Source: Streptomyces sp. GS7 (GTDB lineage: Bacteria; Actinomycetota; Actinomycetes; Streptomycetales; Streptomycetaceae). From it: 64,000 nt of DNA. The notes under the pieces are model-generated. The model had not been told where the DNA came from and did no database searches. It worked only from the letters and a program-made list of their open reading frames with translations. The stretch covers positions 3,837,501 through 3,901,500 of the forward strand of contig NZ_CP047146.1 of assembly GCF_009834125.1 (NCBI RefSeq), read 5' to 3'. How positions within the stretch are numbered: the stretch's first letter is position 1; every line of letters starts with the position of its first letter. Positions 7,368 through 16,626 of the stretch are shown here, in pieces. The translations under genes were made by a program, and so were the position numbers.

Positions 7368-9701
7368 ATGAGGGCAAAGCCTGCCAGAACCACTCAAACC
7401 GCGTCGCACTGGGGCGTGTACCGGGTGGAGACCGACGAGGCCACCGACGAGGTCATGGCGACCACGGGCGTCCCGTTCGATCCCGATCCTCCGCCGATCC
7501 AGGCCAGCCTGCCGGCGATCGTGCATGATCAGCTGCGTATAGACCAGCCATATGTCCGCGAGGGCTACCTGCGCCGCCGCGGCGCCAGCCGGGCCGACCG
7601 CGGGAGTGAGAACTTCGTCCCTGTCAGCTGGGACAAGGCGTTGGAGTTGGTGTGCGACGCGTTGCTGGACACCCGGGAGCGGGTGGGCAACGAGTCGATC
7701 TACGGCGGCTCCTACGGCTGGGCCAGCGCGGGCCGGTTACACCACGCGCCGAGCGTGTTGAAGCGGTTCCTCGGACTGTTCGGCGGTTACACCGACAAAA
7801 GTGGCAACCACAGCTTCGGTGCGGCGCTGGGCATCATGCCCTATGTCATCGGCCGCGCCGATATCAACAATCTCGTCGTGCGTTGGCCCGAGGTGGTGGC
7901 GCACACGCGGTTGCTGGTGCTGTTCGGCGGCGCCGCGTTGAAGAACACTCAGATCGACTCCGGTGGCGCGGTCAACCACGACAACGCGGACTGGTTCCGC
8001 GCCGCCCGCGCGGCCGGCGTCGAGATCGTCTGCGTCAGCCCCTGCCGGCAGGACGTGATGCAATCCGCCGCGCCGGAGTGGATCCCTATCCGGCCCAACA
8101 CAGACCTCGCCCTGTTACTGGGCCTGGCGGGCACCTTGGTGGCCCAGGGCTTGGTCGACCGGGAGTTCGTCGCGAGCCGGTGTGTCGGCTACGCCGAGTT
8201 CGAGCGCTACCTGACCGGCCGGTCCGACGGTCAGCGCAAGGACGCACACTGGGCGGCCCAGATCACCGGGGTGCCCGCCGAGGTGATCGACCGGCTGGCC
8301 CGCCGGATGGCGGCCACCCGAACTCTGGTGAACACGAGTTGGTCGGTGCAGCGGGCGGACCACGGCGAGCAGCCGGTATGGGCGACCGTGGCGCTGGCCA
8401 GCATGTTGGGTCAGATCGGTCTGCCCGGCGGAGGCTTCAGCCTGGGATTCGGAGCGACCAGCGGGATCAGCCTCGACCGTCCGGCCGGGATCCCGCGCCC
8501 CACGCTTCCGCTCGGACCCAACCCGGTGTCGACGCGGATCCCGGTGGGCCGGGTCGCAGATCTGTTGCTGAATCCCGGCGCAACGCTGCCGCACAACGGG
8601 AAAACGATCCGGCTGCCGCGGATCGAGCTCGTGTACTCCGCCGGCGGGAACCCGTTCCACCACAACCTCAACCTCAACCGGTTCGTGGCCGCATGGCAGC
8701 GGCCCGGCACAGTGATCGTGCACGAACCCTGGTGGACACCGCCGGCCAGACACGCCGACATCGTGCTGCCCTCGACCACCACGCTGGAACGCAACGACAT
8801 CCAGGCCGCTGACCACAGCAGATTCTGGATCGCGATGCATCGGGTCCTGCCCCCCTATCGGTTGGCACGAAACGACTTCGACACGTTCGCGGAGCTGGCC
8901 GACCGGCTCGGCTTCGGACCGGGCTATCACGCGGGGCGCGACGAAATGCAGTGGCTGCGGCACATGTACGACCAGGCTCGCGGCATCGCCACCCAGCGCG
9001 GTTTCACATCGCCGGACTTCGACAAGTTCTGGACCAGCGGGATGTACGAGTTCTCCAGCTAGCGGGAACACCCGGTCCTCCTCGGTGATTTCCGCGCGGA
9101 CCCCGACGCGCACCCGCTGAACACGCCGTCCGGTCGGATCGAGCTGGTCAGCGAGACCATCCGGTCCTACCAGTACGAGGACTGCCCCGCGCACCCGACC
9201 TGGCTGGAACCGGCGGAGTGGCTCGGCAGCCCGACCGTGGCCCGTTATCCCCTGCACCTGCTGACCAACCAGCCGGCACATCGCCTGCACAGCCAACTCG
9301 ACAACGCGCCACTGAGCCGCCAAGCCAAAATCGCCGACCGCGAGCCGATTCTCCTGAACGCCGCCGACGCCGAGCACCGCGGGATGCAGGAAGGCGACGT
9401 GGTGCGGGTGTTCAACGACCGGGGCTCCTTCCTCGCGGGCCTGCGGATCGCCGACTCTGACACACTGCTGCCCGGAGTCGCCCAGATCGCAACCGGCGCC
9501 TGGTACGACCCCCTGACTCCGGGCGCGCCGGGCACTCTGGAGAAACACGGCAATCCGAACGTCGTCACCCTGGACAAGGGCACCTCCCAACTGTCCCAGG
9601 GCTCGGCTGCCCAGACCTGCCTGGTCGAAGTCGAGCGCCACGACAATCCGCCCCCGGTCACAGCGTTCGACCCACCTCCTATAGCAGACCCGGAGAAGTA
9701 G
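7368..9701 (+). pseudogene. Molybdopterin oxidoreductase (BisC/DMSO-reductase type) with one internal TAG
   Basis: A 778-codon gene of the DMSO reductase/biotin sulfoxide reductase family, broken only by a single in-frame TAG at codon 565 (9060-9062). Before the stop are the active-site region IYGGSYGWASAGRLHH (the Ser is the usual Mo ligand), SWSVQRADHGEQPVW, YSAGGNPFHHNLNLNRF and DIVLPSTTTLERND. After the stop, in the same frame, come LNTPSGRIELVSETI, LLTNQPAHRLHSQLD and GAWYDP, the C-terminal molybdopterin dinucleotide-binding domain. The start has a near-ideal GGGAGGAG site. No signal peptide or Fe-S motif is seen, so it is a cytoplasmic single-subunit enzyme type. It is either a very recent pseudogene, a sequence error, or dependent on readthrough. 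Confidence 0.85.
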
Positions 9702-11265
9702 GTCGGCCTGACCGCGCGCCGGGCGGCGACGATGTGCAGGCTGCGCAGCTCATCCTCGGCGCCGACCGCCCCCAGCCGATGCGGCACGGCCCTCCAGGGA
9801 CGCCCGGCTGAGACGACAGACGACGGGGTAGCGCGGCGATCACGGCGTCGCGGTCTCGTTCCAGGCCGCGGGTGAAGGCGTGCAGATGGGGCAGGTCGGT
9901 TGCGCGGACCTGGGCGATCCAGCGCGCGAGCGCGTCGGTATTTCCTGCGTGAGGCGTCAGGAGCTGGGCGAACTCCGTGATGTGGCTGGCGAGTTGAGTC
10001 ATCTCGGGGCAGGCTGTGGTGAGCTTGGCCAGGAGTTCGTGATGTTCGGCCTTGAGGTTGTCGGGCCTGGTCAGCAGCATCCGGGCGAACCTGCGCGGGG
10101 AGGTGTGGCTGCGGTCGGCGTCCGCGCGTCCTTGGTTGACGTACTTGTGCAGGAGATTGAGACAGCCGGTGAAGCCGAGGGCCTTGATCTCTTCGAAGAG
10201 GTGCTGGATGGGGACGGCGGGGTCCTCGGCGCGGCGTGTGCGCAGGTGCTCGCGGTAGGGGTCGACGAGGCCGGCGCGGTACTTGGGGACGCGGAGCATG
10301 CGCTCGGGCCGATCGGCTCGGGCGTAGCGTTTGACGGTGTTCAGGGCCAGTTGTAGGCGGCGGGCGCATTCGAGCAGGCCCACGCCCTGGTCGAGCAGGT
10401 CGTGGACCTGGTGCCAGCGTTCCAGGGTGGTCTGTGCGCGGGGTCCGTCGTACAGGGGCGCGTCCAGGACGGTGGCCCAGCAGCTGCTGTGCGCCTTCAC
10501 CTCGCTCAGGGCGGCTTCGGACAGGTTGCGCCAGACGTGCCAGCGATCACCAACCTGGACCGCGTCCGGCGGGGCGCGGCGGATGGCCTGGGTGTAGGTC
10601 GCGGAGCCGCCACGGCACACGACCTCGATGCCTGGATGCTCGCGCAGCCACGCCTCCAAAGTGTCGGCCGTGCGGTCGGGCAGTACGTCGATCCGCTCAT
10701 GGGTTTCGGCGTCGATTACCACGGTGGCGTAGCGGTGGCGCCGGCGCAGAGCGAAGTCGTCGACGCCGATCACGCGGTGTACCCGGCCGCCGGGCAGCGG
10801 GATGCGCAACAAGGTGCGCAGGGCCGTGTGACGCGACAGGCCCATCGCGAGTAGCGCCAACAAGCGGGCTCCCGCCCGGCCCGCTAACTCCCGCACCACG
10901 GAGATGACTTGCCTGGTCAGACGGGCTGTGCGGCGCTGGTGACGCTCCAGGACCCCGGGCACCTGCTCACGGAAGGTGTGGCGGCAGCCGCGCGTGGGAC
11001 ACACCAGACGCCGCACCCGCACACGGACCACCACCCGCCGGCCGCCAACCGGGACGTCGGCCACCGTCCGCCAGCGATAGCCATGCACGCGTCCCGACGA
11101 CGCCCGGCACACCGGACAGACCGCGGAATCCTGCGGAGTTCGTGCCCGCACCACGATCCGCTCACCCTCGTCGACCACGCCCTCGATGACCAGCGGAGAC
11201 AGACCAGAAAACACCGTCTGCACAAGCTCGTTGACATCCATCACGCCGATGTCAACGACCCTCAC
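9679..11265 (-). pseudogene. ISL3-family transposase, 3'-truncated
   Basis: The protein has the ISL3 layout: an N-terminal zinc finger (CPVCRASSGRVHGYRWRTV...CPTRGCRHTF), then the DDE domain (RVIGVDDFALRRRHRYATVV, EVVCRGGSATYTQAI, VQVGDRWHVWRNL) and a helical region. Similarity stops at DAVIAAL (near 9830). The usual NGxxEGVNTKTKRIMRQMxGRAGF end with the catalytic Glu is replaced by unrelated codons up to a stop at 9679. The transposase is therefore probably dead. Starts at 11265 (GTG) or 11241 (ATG) are possible. The right IS end is lost, which removed sequence between it and the molybdoenzyme gene. Confidence 0.85.
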
Positions 11266-11352
11266 GACTCTCCGTCACCACCGAAAGTGAGACATGGCCA
11301 AACGAGCGGTGTAACCAGAGTGGTTGGGGTTAGTGTCGGGGTGCGGAGAGTC
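11266..11352. repeat. Inverted repeat next to the ISL3 left end
   Basis: GACTCTCCG at 11266-11274 is mirrored by CGGAGAGTC at 11344-11352. The first copy abuts the ISL3 transposase start. It may be the IS terminal repeat or a chance pairing; without the other IS end I cannot decide. Confidence 0.3.
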
Positions 11353-11629
11353 GACCGTCGAAGGTGATGTCGGTAGGCGTATCGCCCTGAGGCTGGCTCC
11401 GATGCGAATTCGTGGGGGCGGCGCGGCCAGCAGGACGTCCGATGACGGCATGGACAGGGTGGTATTCCCTGGCTGCGGCTGGTCGTGGTCGCGGACAACC
11501 GGCACGTGGGGCTGCAGCTTATCCGTACTTGCGCTGCCAGTGCCGCATCAGACAGCCTTTGCCCTGTAGTTATGGTGACGTGCCGGTCGGATTCTGGTCC
11601 GGACAGTGTGGTGTCGCCAGGTGCGGTGC

Positions 11630-12124
11630 TCAGGCGCGTGGCGGGACGCTGGCGATCTCTCTCCTGGCATGGCGGCGGACACCGATCGGCAGCTGTGGGG
11701 CCGACTGTTCGATCTCTTCCCACTCGGACGATGTGACGTCGACGTCTGTCTCGGTCATCTGGTCCCGGTTCGCCAACCGCAGTTCCACCTGTCGACGGAG
11801 GGCTGCGTAGCGCACAGCAGCGGCTCGGTGGCGCGAGGCGAGTTCGGGGTAGTTCCAGACCAGTTGCCCGGCACTGAGCGCGGCCGTCAACAGGCTGGCG
11901 GCGCCGGCTACCACACGAACACCTGTGAGGCCGGAGGCCGAGAGTGAGGCGAAGAGTGTTGTACCGACGACGGCGGACAGCATGGCTGTGGTGATGCCGC
12001 TGACGCGGTTCCAGTGATCGAATCGCTCCGAGGCGATGTTGTGAGCCACATGGAGCATCTGTAAGCCACGGCTCCAACGCTCCAGTATCTCGGCGCAGTT
12101 CGGAACGCCGCCATCTGCCACCAT
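11630..12124 (-). CDS. SLATT-domain 2TM membrane protein
   Basis: A 164-residue protein with the SLATT (SMODS and SLOG-associating two-TM) layout. It has an N-terminal helix ERWSRGLQMLHVAHNIASERF, then two membrane helices (about residues 42-62, GITTAMLSAVVGTTLFASL, and 66-88, VRVVAGAASLLTAALSAGQL), then a long polar helix HRAAAVRYAALRRQVELRL. SLATT proteins are predicted pore-forming effectors of nucleotide-signalling and reverse-transcriptase defence systems, acting at the inner membrane. No cyclase, SLOG or RT partner is adjacent; the neighbour is the ISL3 remnant. The ATG at 12124 follows a GGCGGGGG sequence; a TTG at 12154 is the alternative. It appears intact. Confidence 0.75.
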   Translation of the reverse strand: MVADGGVPNCAEILERWSRGLQMLHVAHNIASERFDHWNRVSGITTAMLSAVVGTTLFASLSASGLTGVRVVAGAASLLTAALSAGQLVWNYPELASRHRAAAVRYAALRRQVELRLANRDQMTETDVDVTSSEWEEIEQSAPQLPIGVRRHARREIASVPPRA

Positions 12125-12578
12125 GTGCACCCCCGCCTCGACAGTCACGCCCAATGCGCACTCACCATCTCGCCCGACTGTGAAGTCACTGTCAAGAGCG
12201 CACCGTGAGTCGCGGGCCGGCTCCTACCGGGCCATGCCCCAGCGCCGACTCCGCGCCGCCTGATCTCCGCGCGGATGGTTGAGCCTTGTGGCGGCAGCTC
12301 CCGCCCGCGAGGAACAAGGCCTGCCGCATGGCAGGCACGGGGCCTTGAGCGCTATCCCCCAGCGTTCGGCACCTCGGTCCGCCCAGCCGACTCGAGACGA
12401 CGGCTGGGCTCGTGCCTGGTGCACGCAGGCTGTCCAGAACCGCACCCCTTGCTCTTGTGCTGGGTTGGCCGTGGGGAGTTGGCTACAGCGCTACCACTGC
12501 GGGTGCGTGGCATACGGGCGGGGGTAGGGCGGTAGGACGTTGGTTCAGCGTCGTAGGTGAACGCTCGCAGGCAAGCAG
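12125..12578. other. Intergenic, no supported gene
   Basis: Frames are open on both strands, but none has recognisable motifs or a credible start. It probably includes the promoter of the SLATT gene on the right flank and decayed sequence beyond. Confidence 0.35.
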
Positions 12579-12610
12579 TCGGCGAGAGGTCGAACTGCCT
12601 CTCGCCGACG
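12579..12610 (-). terminator. Strong hairpin terminator
   Basis: A perfect 12-bp stem (GTCGGCGAGAGG pairing with CCTCTCGCCGAC) with an 8-base loop. It lies 25 bases beyond the stop of the small minus-strand gene at 12636 and is well placed to end its transcript. No T-run follows, as is common in Streptomyces. Confidence 0.65.
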
Positions 12611-12635
12611 CTCGTTGCAACGTTTCTGAGGTTCG

Positions 12636-12902
12636 CTACCCGAACGCGGACGTCACGCGAGACGACATATGTGGCCTCTGGGGCGCGGCGCCCCCTGCGG
12701 CGCTAGAGGCGGAGTGGGACCTCGCCTGTTGCCATGAGGCGGTAGTTCGGTCTTCGTGCAGGTTGCTCCAGCCCGACGAGTGGGATGTGGCCAGTTGGGC
12801 TTCCGCTGCGGCCTCTCGGAGATCATTGAGGACATCGCCGCGCTCAGCGACCAGAGCTTCGTAAATCGGCGTGTTACTGGATGCTGTCTGTATAGCTTGC
12901 AT
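12636..12902 (-). CDS. Hypothetical protein (88 aa)
   Basis: An 88-residue frame starting MQAIQTASSNTPIYEALVAE then RGDVLNDLREAAAEAQ. The first half looks like a helical protein, while the second half (HSASSAAGGAAPQRPHMSS) is low-complexity. The start is an ATG without a clear ribosome site. Support comes from the strong hairpin directly after its stop. I recall short Streptomyces proteins with a similar LVAERGDV motif, but no function is known to me. Confidence 0.45.
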   Translation of the reverse strand: MQAIQTASSNTPIYEALVAERGDVLNDLREAAAEAQLATSHSSGWSNLHEDRTTASWQQARSHSASSAAGGAAPQRPHMSSRVTSAFG

Positions 12903-13099
12903 ATCGGATGCGTATCCCCCGTGTCGTTTCGGCCGCCTACTTGGCGGCTCCCTCGTGTCTACCACGAACTCCGTCCGGAGGTTCGATCTGGCCCCCCCAC
13001 CATGTCCAAGGCCTTTGCTGCTTCCACAGAGTTCATGACCCTGCCAGGTCGGCCCGTCGCGGGGGCGCCCCCACGTTCCCCTCCTCGGAGGGGCGGGCC

Positions 13100-13390
13100 C
13101 CGTCGCGGCAGCCTTCCGCGCGCTCGCGGCCCTGACGTGGAGGTGATCGCCTCCCACAACCTGGGTCGGTTCTTCAGCTACTTCACGATCCACTCCAACG
13201 TCCTGCTGGTCGTCGCCTTCGCCTGTTCCGCCCGACGTGCCTGGACCGGGCGACCTACCATCCCCGCAACGTATCTCGTCTTCACCGGTGTCGATCGACG
13301 TCACGACAACGTCGGCGAGCGACGCGAACAGTATCGTCGGCAGGCAGGGCGGCACCTCGTTCATGGCCCCGCACCTTCTCCCTGACGGGC
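13100..13390 (+). pseudogene. Decayed membrane-protein remnant (Pr6Pr-like)
   Basis: One frame reads ASHNLGRFFSYFTIHSNVLL then VVAFACSARRAW, which resembles the FSYFTIQSN signature of Pr6Pr/FAR-17a-like integral membrane proteins. The remainder drifts through other frames without a coherent product. It has no start and only one recognisable membrane segment. Confidence 0.4.
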
Positions 13391-13850
13391 ATCAAGTCCC
13401 GCTCCTTTCGGGATACTTCACGTTCGAATCGGCTGGGGTCTGCGCCACGAAGAGTGACACAAGTTGAGCCAGAGCCAGATTTCAAGCGGCGCTGACACCC
13501 GCGGCTGGGTTAATCCACCTCCGCACCCGCCCTGGCGCATGGCCGCTCTGGTTCGGATGCCCGTGCGAGCCACCTGCCGCGGCCAAGGACAACGGACGGG
13601 GCACCCAACGGCGTCAGGTCGAGAGCCCGGCATAGCCGCTCCAGCTCCGCAGCAGCCACGGACTCAGAGTCCGCAAGCACCGTGTACGCCGTCGGTGTGC
13701 CACCATTCTGCCCCGATGTAGGCAAGTTGACTGCGTAACCCGTTGAACCGCCCGAATCATGTGGAGCCGCACGCGTAGCAGGCGCATGGCGGGGCGCGGT
13801 GCGGCCCGCCCAGCAGCGGGACGGGCCCACTCTCAGTCGGACTGTTCGCG
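13391..13850. other. No supported gene
   Basis: A minus-strand frame ending at 13510 contains AYTVLADSESVAAAELERLC followed by a Pro/Arg-rich tail. It has no recognisable domain or ribosome site. I treat the stretch as decayed sequence. Confidence 0.3.
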
Positions 13851-14170
13851 TTAGGCCGTCGGGCAACCAGCGGCTTTGAGCCCGTTGTTGAGCTGCCTCT
13901 TCAGAGCGGTTTCCTTCTGCGGTGTGCTGTCCTGGTTGGGGATGGTCAATTTGATCTCCTTCTTCACCGTCATCGCCACCGTCATGTCACGCGGGACGAC
14001 CGACTTGGGGTCGCCGTAGGCGACGGTGACGTTGTAGGATGGCTTGTCCTTTTTGTCGAGGGGGGAGAGGCGCTTTTTCGCCGCGTTAGGGCGGTCACGA
14101 CACCCACCGCGCCGGGCAGGGCCGACATTCGGCGCGAGTGGCGGTACGAAGACGGCGGTGATCCGGTCAT
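13851..14170 (-). pseudogene. Hypothetical protein, probably frameshifted
   Basis: The ATG at 14170 has an excellent GGAGGGG ribosome site eight bases upstream and begins MTGSPPSSYRHSRRMSAL then PGAVGVVTALT, which could be a basic region and a short hydrophobic segment. The frame that ends at 13851 contains the protein-like part: DKKDKPSYNVTVAYGDPKSV then RDMTVAMTVKKEIKLTI, ending LNNGLKAAGCPTA. The two frames join near 14070 with a single-base shift. No family is recognised. Confidence 0.45.
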
Positions 14171-14342
14171 CGGGACCCCTCCATAGGGGTAACGGCCGGT
14201 AGCAGCAGACGAGCACAGCCGTCGTTCGGACAGCCGGCCGCGACCGGCGCATCCAGGGGCATGGTCGACCTCAGGGCACCGGTGCAGGAGGGCCGCGTGC
14301 TTGGTTCTTTGATCCGATGGCCGAAGCTCCTCCCAGGATGGG

Positions 14343-14501
14343 ATGTTCACGCCACGACGGCCGTTCGCTGGTGTGCTGAGCGAAGTAGTTCTCAATGCGC
14401 CCTTCGGCTCCAACTACCTGCACGAGGCCTTCGAACCCACCGCCCGTGCCATCGTCGGCCTGGAGAAAGCCCTTACTTCGGGCGAGGATGATCAGGATTA
14501 G
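14343..14501 (+). pseudogene. C-terminal fragment of an unrecognised protein
   Basis: A 52-codon frame reading GVLSEVVLNAPFGSNYLHEA then FEPTARAIVGLEKALTSGED before a TAG. The composition is protein-like and ends in an acidic tail, but there is no start signal and no upstream continuation. It resembles the end of a small flavodoxin-like or regulatory protein; I cannot assign it. Confidence 0.35.
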
Positions 14502-14521
14502 GTTCGCGGGGTTGTTGGGTG

Positions 14522-15355
14522 TCAGCGGGAGTGCTGCAGGAAGGCGATGAGAGCGGCTGTGAGTTCGGCGGGTGCGTCTTCTTGGACGAGATGGCCCGCC
14601 CCTGCGATTGGCTCAAGTCGCGCGCCTGGGATGCGGCCGGCGAGTTCGCGTCCTTTCGCTATGGGAATCCAGGTGTCGTCCTGGCCCCAGCACACCAGTG
14701 TCGGAATGTCGATCTCGCCGTACCGGTCCTGCACCTCATCGGTGTAGAGCTGGTCGGCCTGGGCGATCTGCCGGTAGAAGGCTGCCTGGCCGAGGTCGTC
14801 GAGCCAGGGCCGGACGAGCCGGTCGAGGACGGCTGGGTGCAGGCCGGGGCTGCTTGCCGAACTTACGTACTCGCGCACCAGAGCGTGGTGCAGTGCGGGC
14901 GGCAGCTGCTCGAACACCTCTGAGTGCTCGCCGACGAGCCGGAAGAACGGCGACCCCCACGGTGCCAATGCGACCGGGTCGACCAGAGCGAGCGCGCGGT
15001 AACCGGCGCCGTGCAGCAGATGTGCCCGCAAGGAGACGGCACCGCCGAAGTCGTGGGCGACCACCAGGGGGTCCTCCAGGTCCCAGTGGTTCAGGAGCTC
15101 GGTGAAGACCCGGCCCTGGGCAGCCAGGGAGACATCCTGGCCGGCGGACTTCTCCGATGCCCCGTAGCCGGGCATGTCCCACACGAACACCTGGTGGCGC
15201 CGGGCGAGTGAGCGGGCGACGGCACGCCAGACATACGAGGAGAAGGGGGTGCCGTGAAGAAGGACGACCGGATCCTGGCCAGGCCGTCCGAGACTGTCCC
15301 AGCGGACGTCGCCGGACGTGCTCCGGAATGTCTCGGTCAGGTGCCATTCACTCAC
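14522..15355 (-). CDS. Alpha/beta hydrolase, haloalkane/haloacetate dehalogenase-like
   Basis: A 277-residue alpha/beta hydrolase. The oxyanion motif is PVVLLHGTPFSSYVW. The nucleophile elbow is VAHDFGG with Asp as nucleophile, a pattern of dehalogenases and epoxide-type hydrolases rather than Ser esterases. The acid is in CWGQDDTWIP and the catalytic His in IAGAGHLVQED. A cap domain lies at about residues 130-200. The GTG at 15355 has GAGGAAA upstream. The enzyme should hydrolyse a carbon-halogen or ester bond of a small molecule in the cytoplasm. It stands alone and appears intact. Confidence 0.85.
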   Translation of the reverse strand: MSEWHLTETFRSTSGDVRWDSLGRPGQDPVVLLHGTPFSSYVWRAVARSLARRHQVFVWDMPGYGASEKSAGQDVSLAAQGRVFTELLNHWDLEDPLVVAHDFGGAVSLRAHLLHGAGYRALALVDPVALAPWGSPFFRLVGEHSEVFEQLPPALHHALVREYVSSASSPGLHPAVLDRLVRPWLDDLGQAAFYRQIAQADQLYTDEVQDRYGEIDIPTLVCWGQDDTWIPIAKGRELAGRIPGARLEPIAGAGHLVQEDAPAELTAALIAFLQHSR

Positions 15356-15483
15356 GGGTGCTTTCCTCTCGGTAGTGCCTCCGGCCCAACGCGGTAATCA
15401 AGCCGGGTGTGGTCCGGACAACTCCATCACAGGTCGGCGGCGCCGTGCCCGGACAGGGAATTCACCCAATGCCAGATCACGCG

Positions 15484-15800
15484 ACGGCGGGCGTGAGCGG
15501 TCTAACTCCCCAGCGGATGCCCTTCTCGCCGCGCATACGGGCGCGCTCGCGGCGTTGGGCGGCCAGCACATCGGGGTGGCGGGCATTGGCATTTCGCCAC
15601 TGCAGGTAGGCGTGCAGAGCCCGGGTCTGCACGGTGTGGTTGGGGTGGTTGGAGTTGGCGATGGTGAACTGCCGCAGCGGTCCGAAGTGGGCTTCGATCG
15701 GGTTCGCCCACGAAGCGTAGGTCGGGGTGAAGCACAACTCGGCCTTGTTCTCCTTCGCCCAGTGGCGGATCTTGTCGCCGGTGTGAGGGGCGCAGGCGGA
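15484..15800 (-). pseudogene. IS630-family transposase, C-terminal fragment
   Basis: The frame reads HTGDKIRHWAKENKAELCFT then PTYASWANPIEAHFGPLRQF, the final Asp/Glu region of the IS630 DDE_3 domain, and ends after MRGEKGIRWG. The N-terminal HTH and the first catalytic Asp residues are missing. Its 5' boundary cuts directly into a MaoC-type gene near 15790. Confidence 0.75.
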
Positions 15801-16136
15801 GCTTGTCGTCGGGGCGCACGGGCTTGAGCCAGTGCAGTTCGTCCACCCCGAGGCTGCCGAGACTCGCAACCGCGGACAGGTAGTGCCTGGCGAACAGCTG
15901 CATCATCAGGGCCACGGTGTGCCACCCGCTGGCGACCAGCCCTCCGAACGGCCCCTGCTGCGCCGCGACGGGATCGACGTGGAAGGACTGGGGGTCGTAC
16001 TGGGAGGCGAAGCCGATGATCTCCTCCTCGGTGACCGCGACGCTGCCGTGCTCGTACACCGCGCCCGCCGTGTAGTCGTCGAAGTACCGGTCGTCGATGG
16101 GGCGGTGAATCCGTCGGCTCCCTGATGGACGTTCAT
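15790..16136 (-). pseudogene. MaoC-like dehydratase, interrupted and frameshifted
   Basis: The frame includes RYFDDYTAGAVYEHGSVAV, then EEEIIGFASQYDPQSFHVD (the Asp/His hydratase motif) and GLVASGWHTVALMMQLF. This is a MaoC/R-specific enoyl-CoA hydratase hot-dog domain. It breaks off after LKPVRPDDKLRLR, where IS630 sequence begins. The likely ATG at 16136 (MNVHQ) is one frame away from the body, so a frameshift near 16118 is also present. It is non-functional. Confidence 0.75.
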
Positions 16137-16226
16137 CTGGCTCTTCCTTCCGTTTTCTGGGCAGCAGCACTGCGGGCAGGAGGCCGAGGAGGGATGCCGG
16201 TAAGAACCGTGTCGCCAGCCTCAAAT

Positions 16227-16617
16227 TCAGTGACTACTCCGTGGACTTCGCAGGTTGGGGCAGTTCGACTGCGGCTGTCGCCTCGGCGTGTGCCACCTCA
16301 CCGCCCTGCAACTCGGGCAGGTACTTGTAGATGGTGTTCCTACTGACGCCGAGGAGCCTCGCGATGGACGTGACGGTGTTCCCCGGGTGGGTGAGCAGAT
16401 CCCAGGCATGACGCACCTGTTCCTCGGCCATGACTGGGGGGCGCCCGCGTCGGGCGCCGCGGGCTCGGGCGGCGTCCAGACCCTCGTTGGTGCCCTGAAC
16501 GATGAGTTCGCGGATGAACCCGGCCAAGGGCGCAAGGACGTGGAAGACCAGGCGCCCGTCCGGCGTGGTGGTATCGGGCGCCTCGTGCAGCGAGGTAAAG
16601 CCGATGCCCCGCTCCAC
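16227..16617 (-). pseudogene. Serine recombinase (resolvase/invertase), N-terminally truncated
   Basis: The frame begins MERGIGFTSLHEAPDTTTP and continues FHVLAPLAGFIRELIVQGTN then EGLDAARARG, the E-helix of small serine recombinases. A C-terminal HTH follows (VTSIARLLGVSRNTIYKYL). The catalytic Ser domain is absent. Its left edge directly abuts the stop of the dioxygenase gene at 16627, so this junction was probably made by a transposition or deletion event. Confidence 0.75.
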
Positions 16618-16626
16618 GTGGGCGCA

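Noticed and set aside
9060..9062. TAG as a pyrrolysine or selenocysteine-like recoding site
   Set aside because: No SECIS-like structure, pylT or suppressor tRNA is visible in the window, and the homologous position is not a known special residue as far as I recall. Mutation or sequence error is simpler.
12275..12535. 86-codon plus-strand frame
   Set aside because: No motif and no ribosome site; overlapping frames are equally open.
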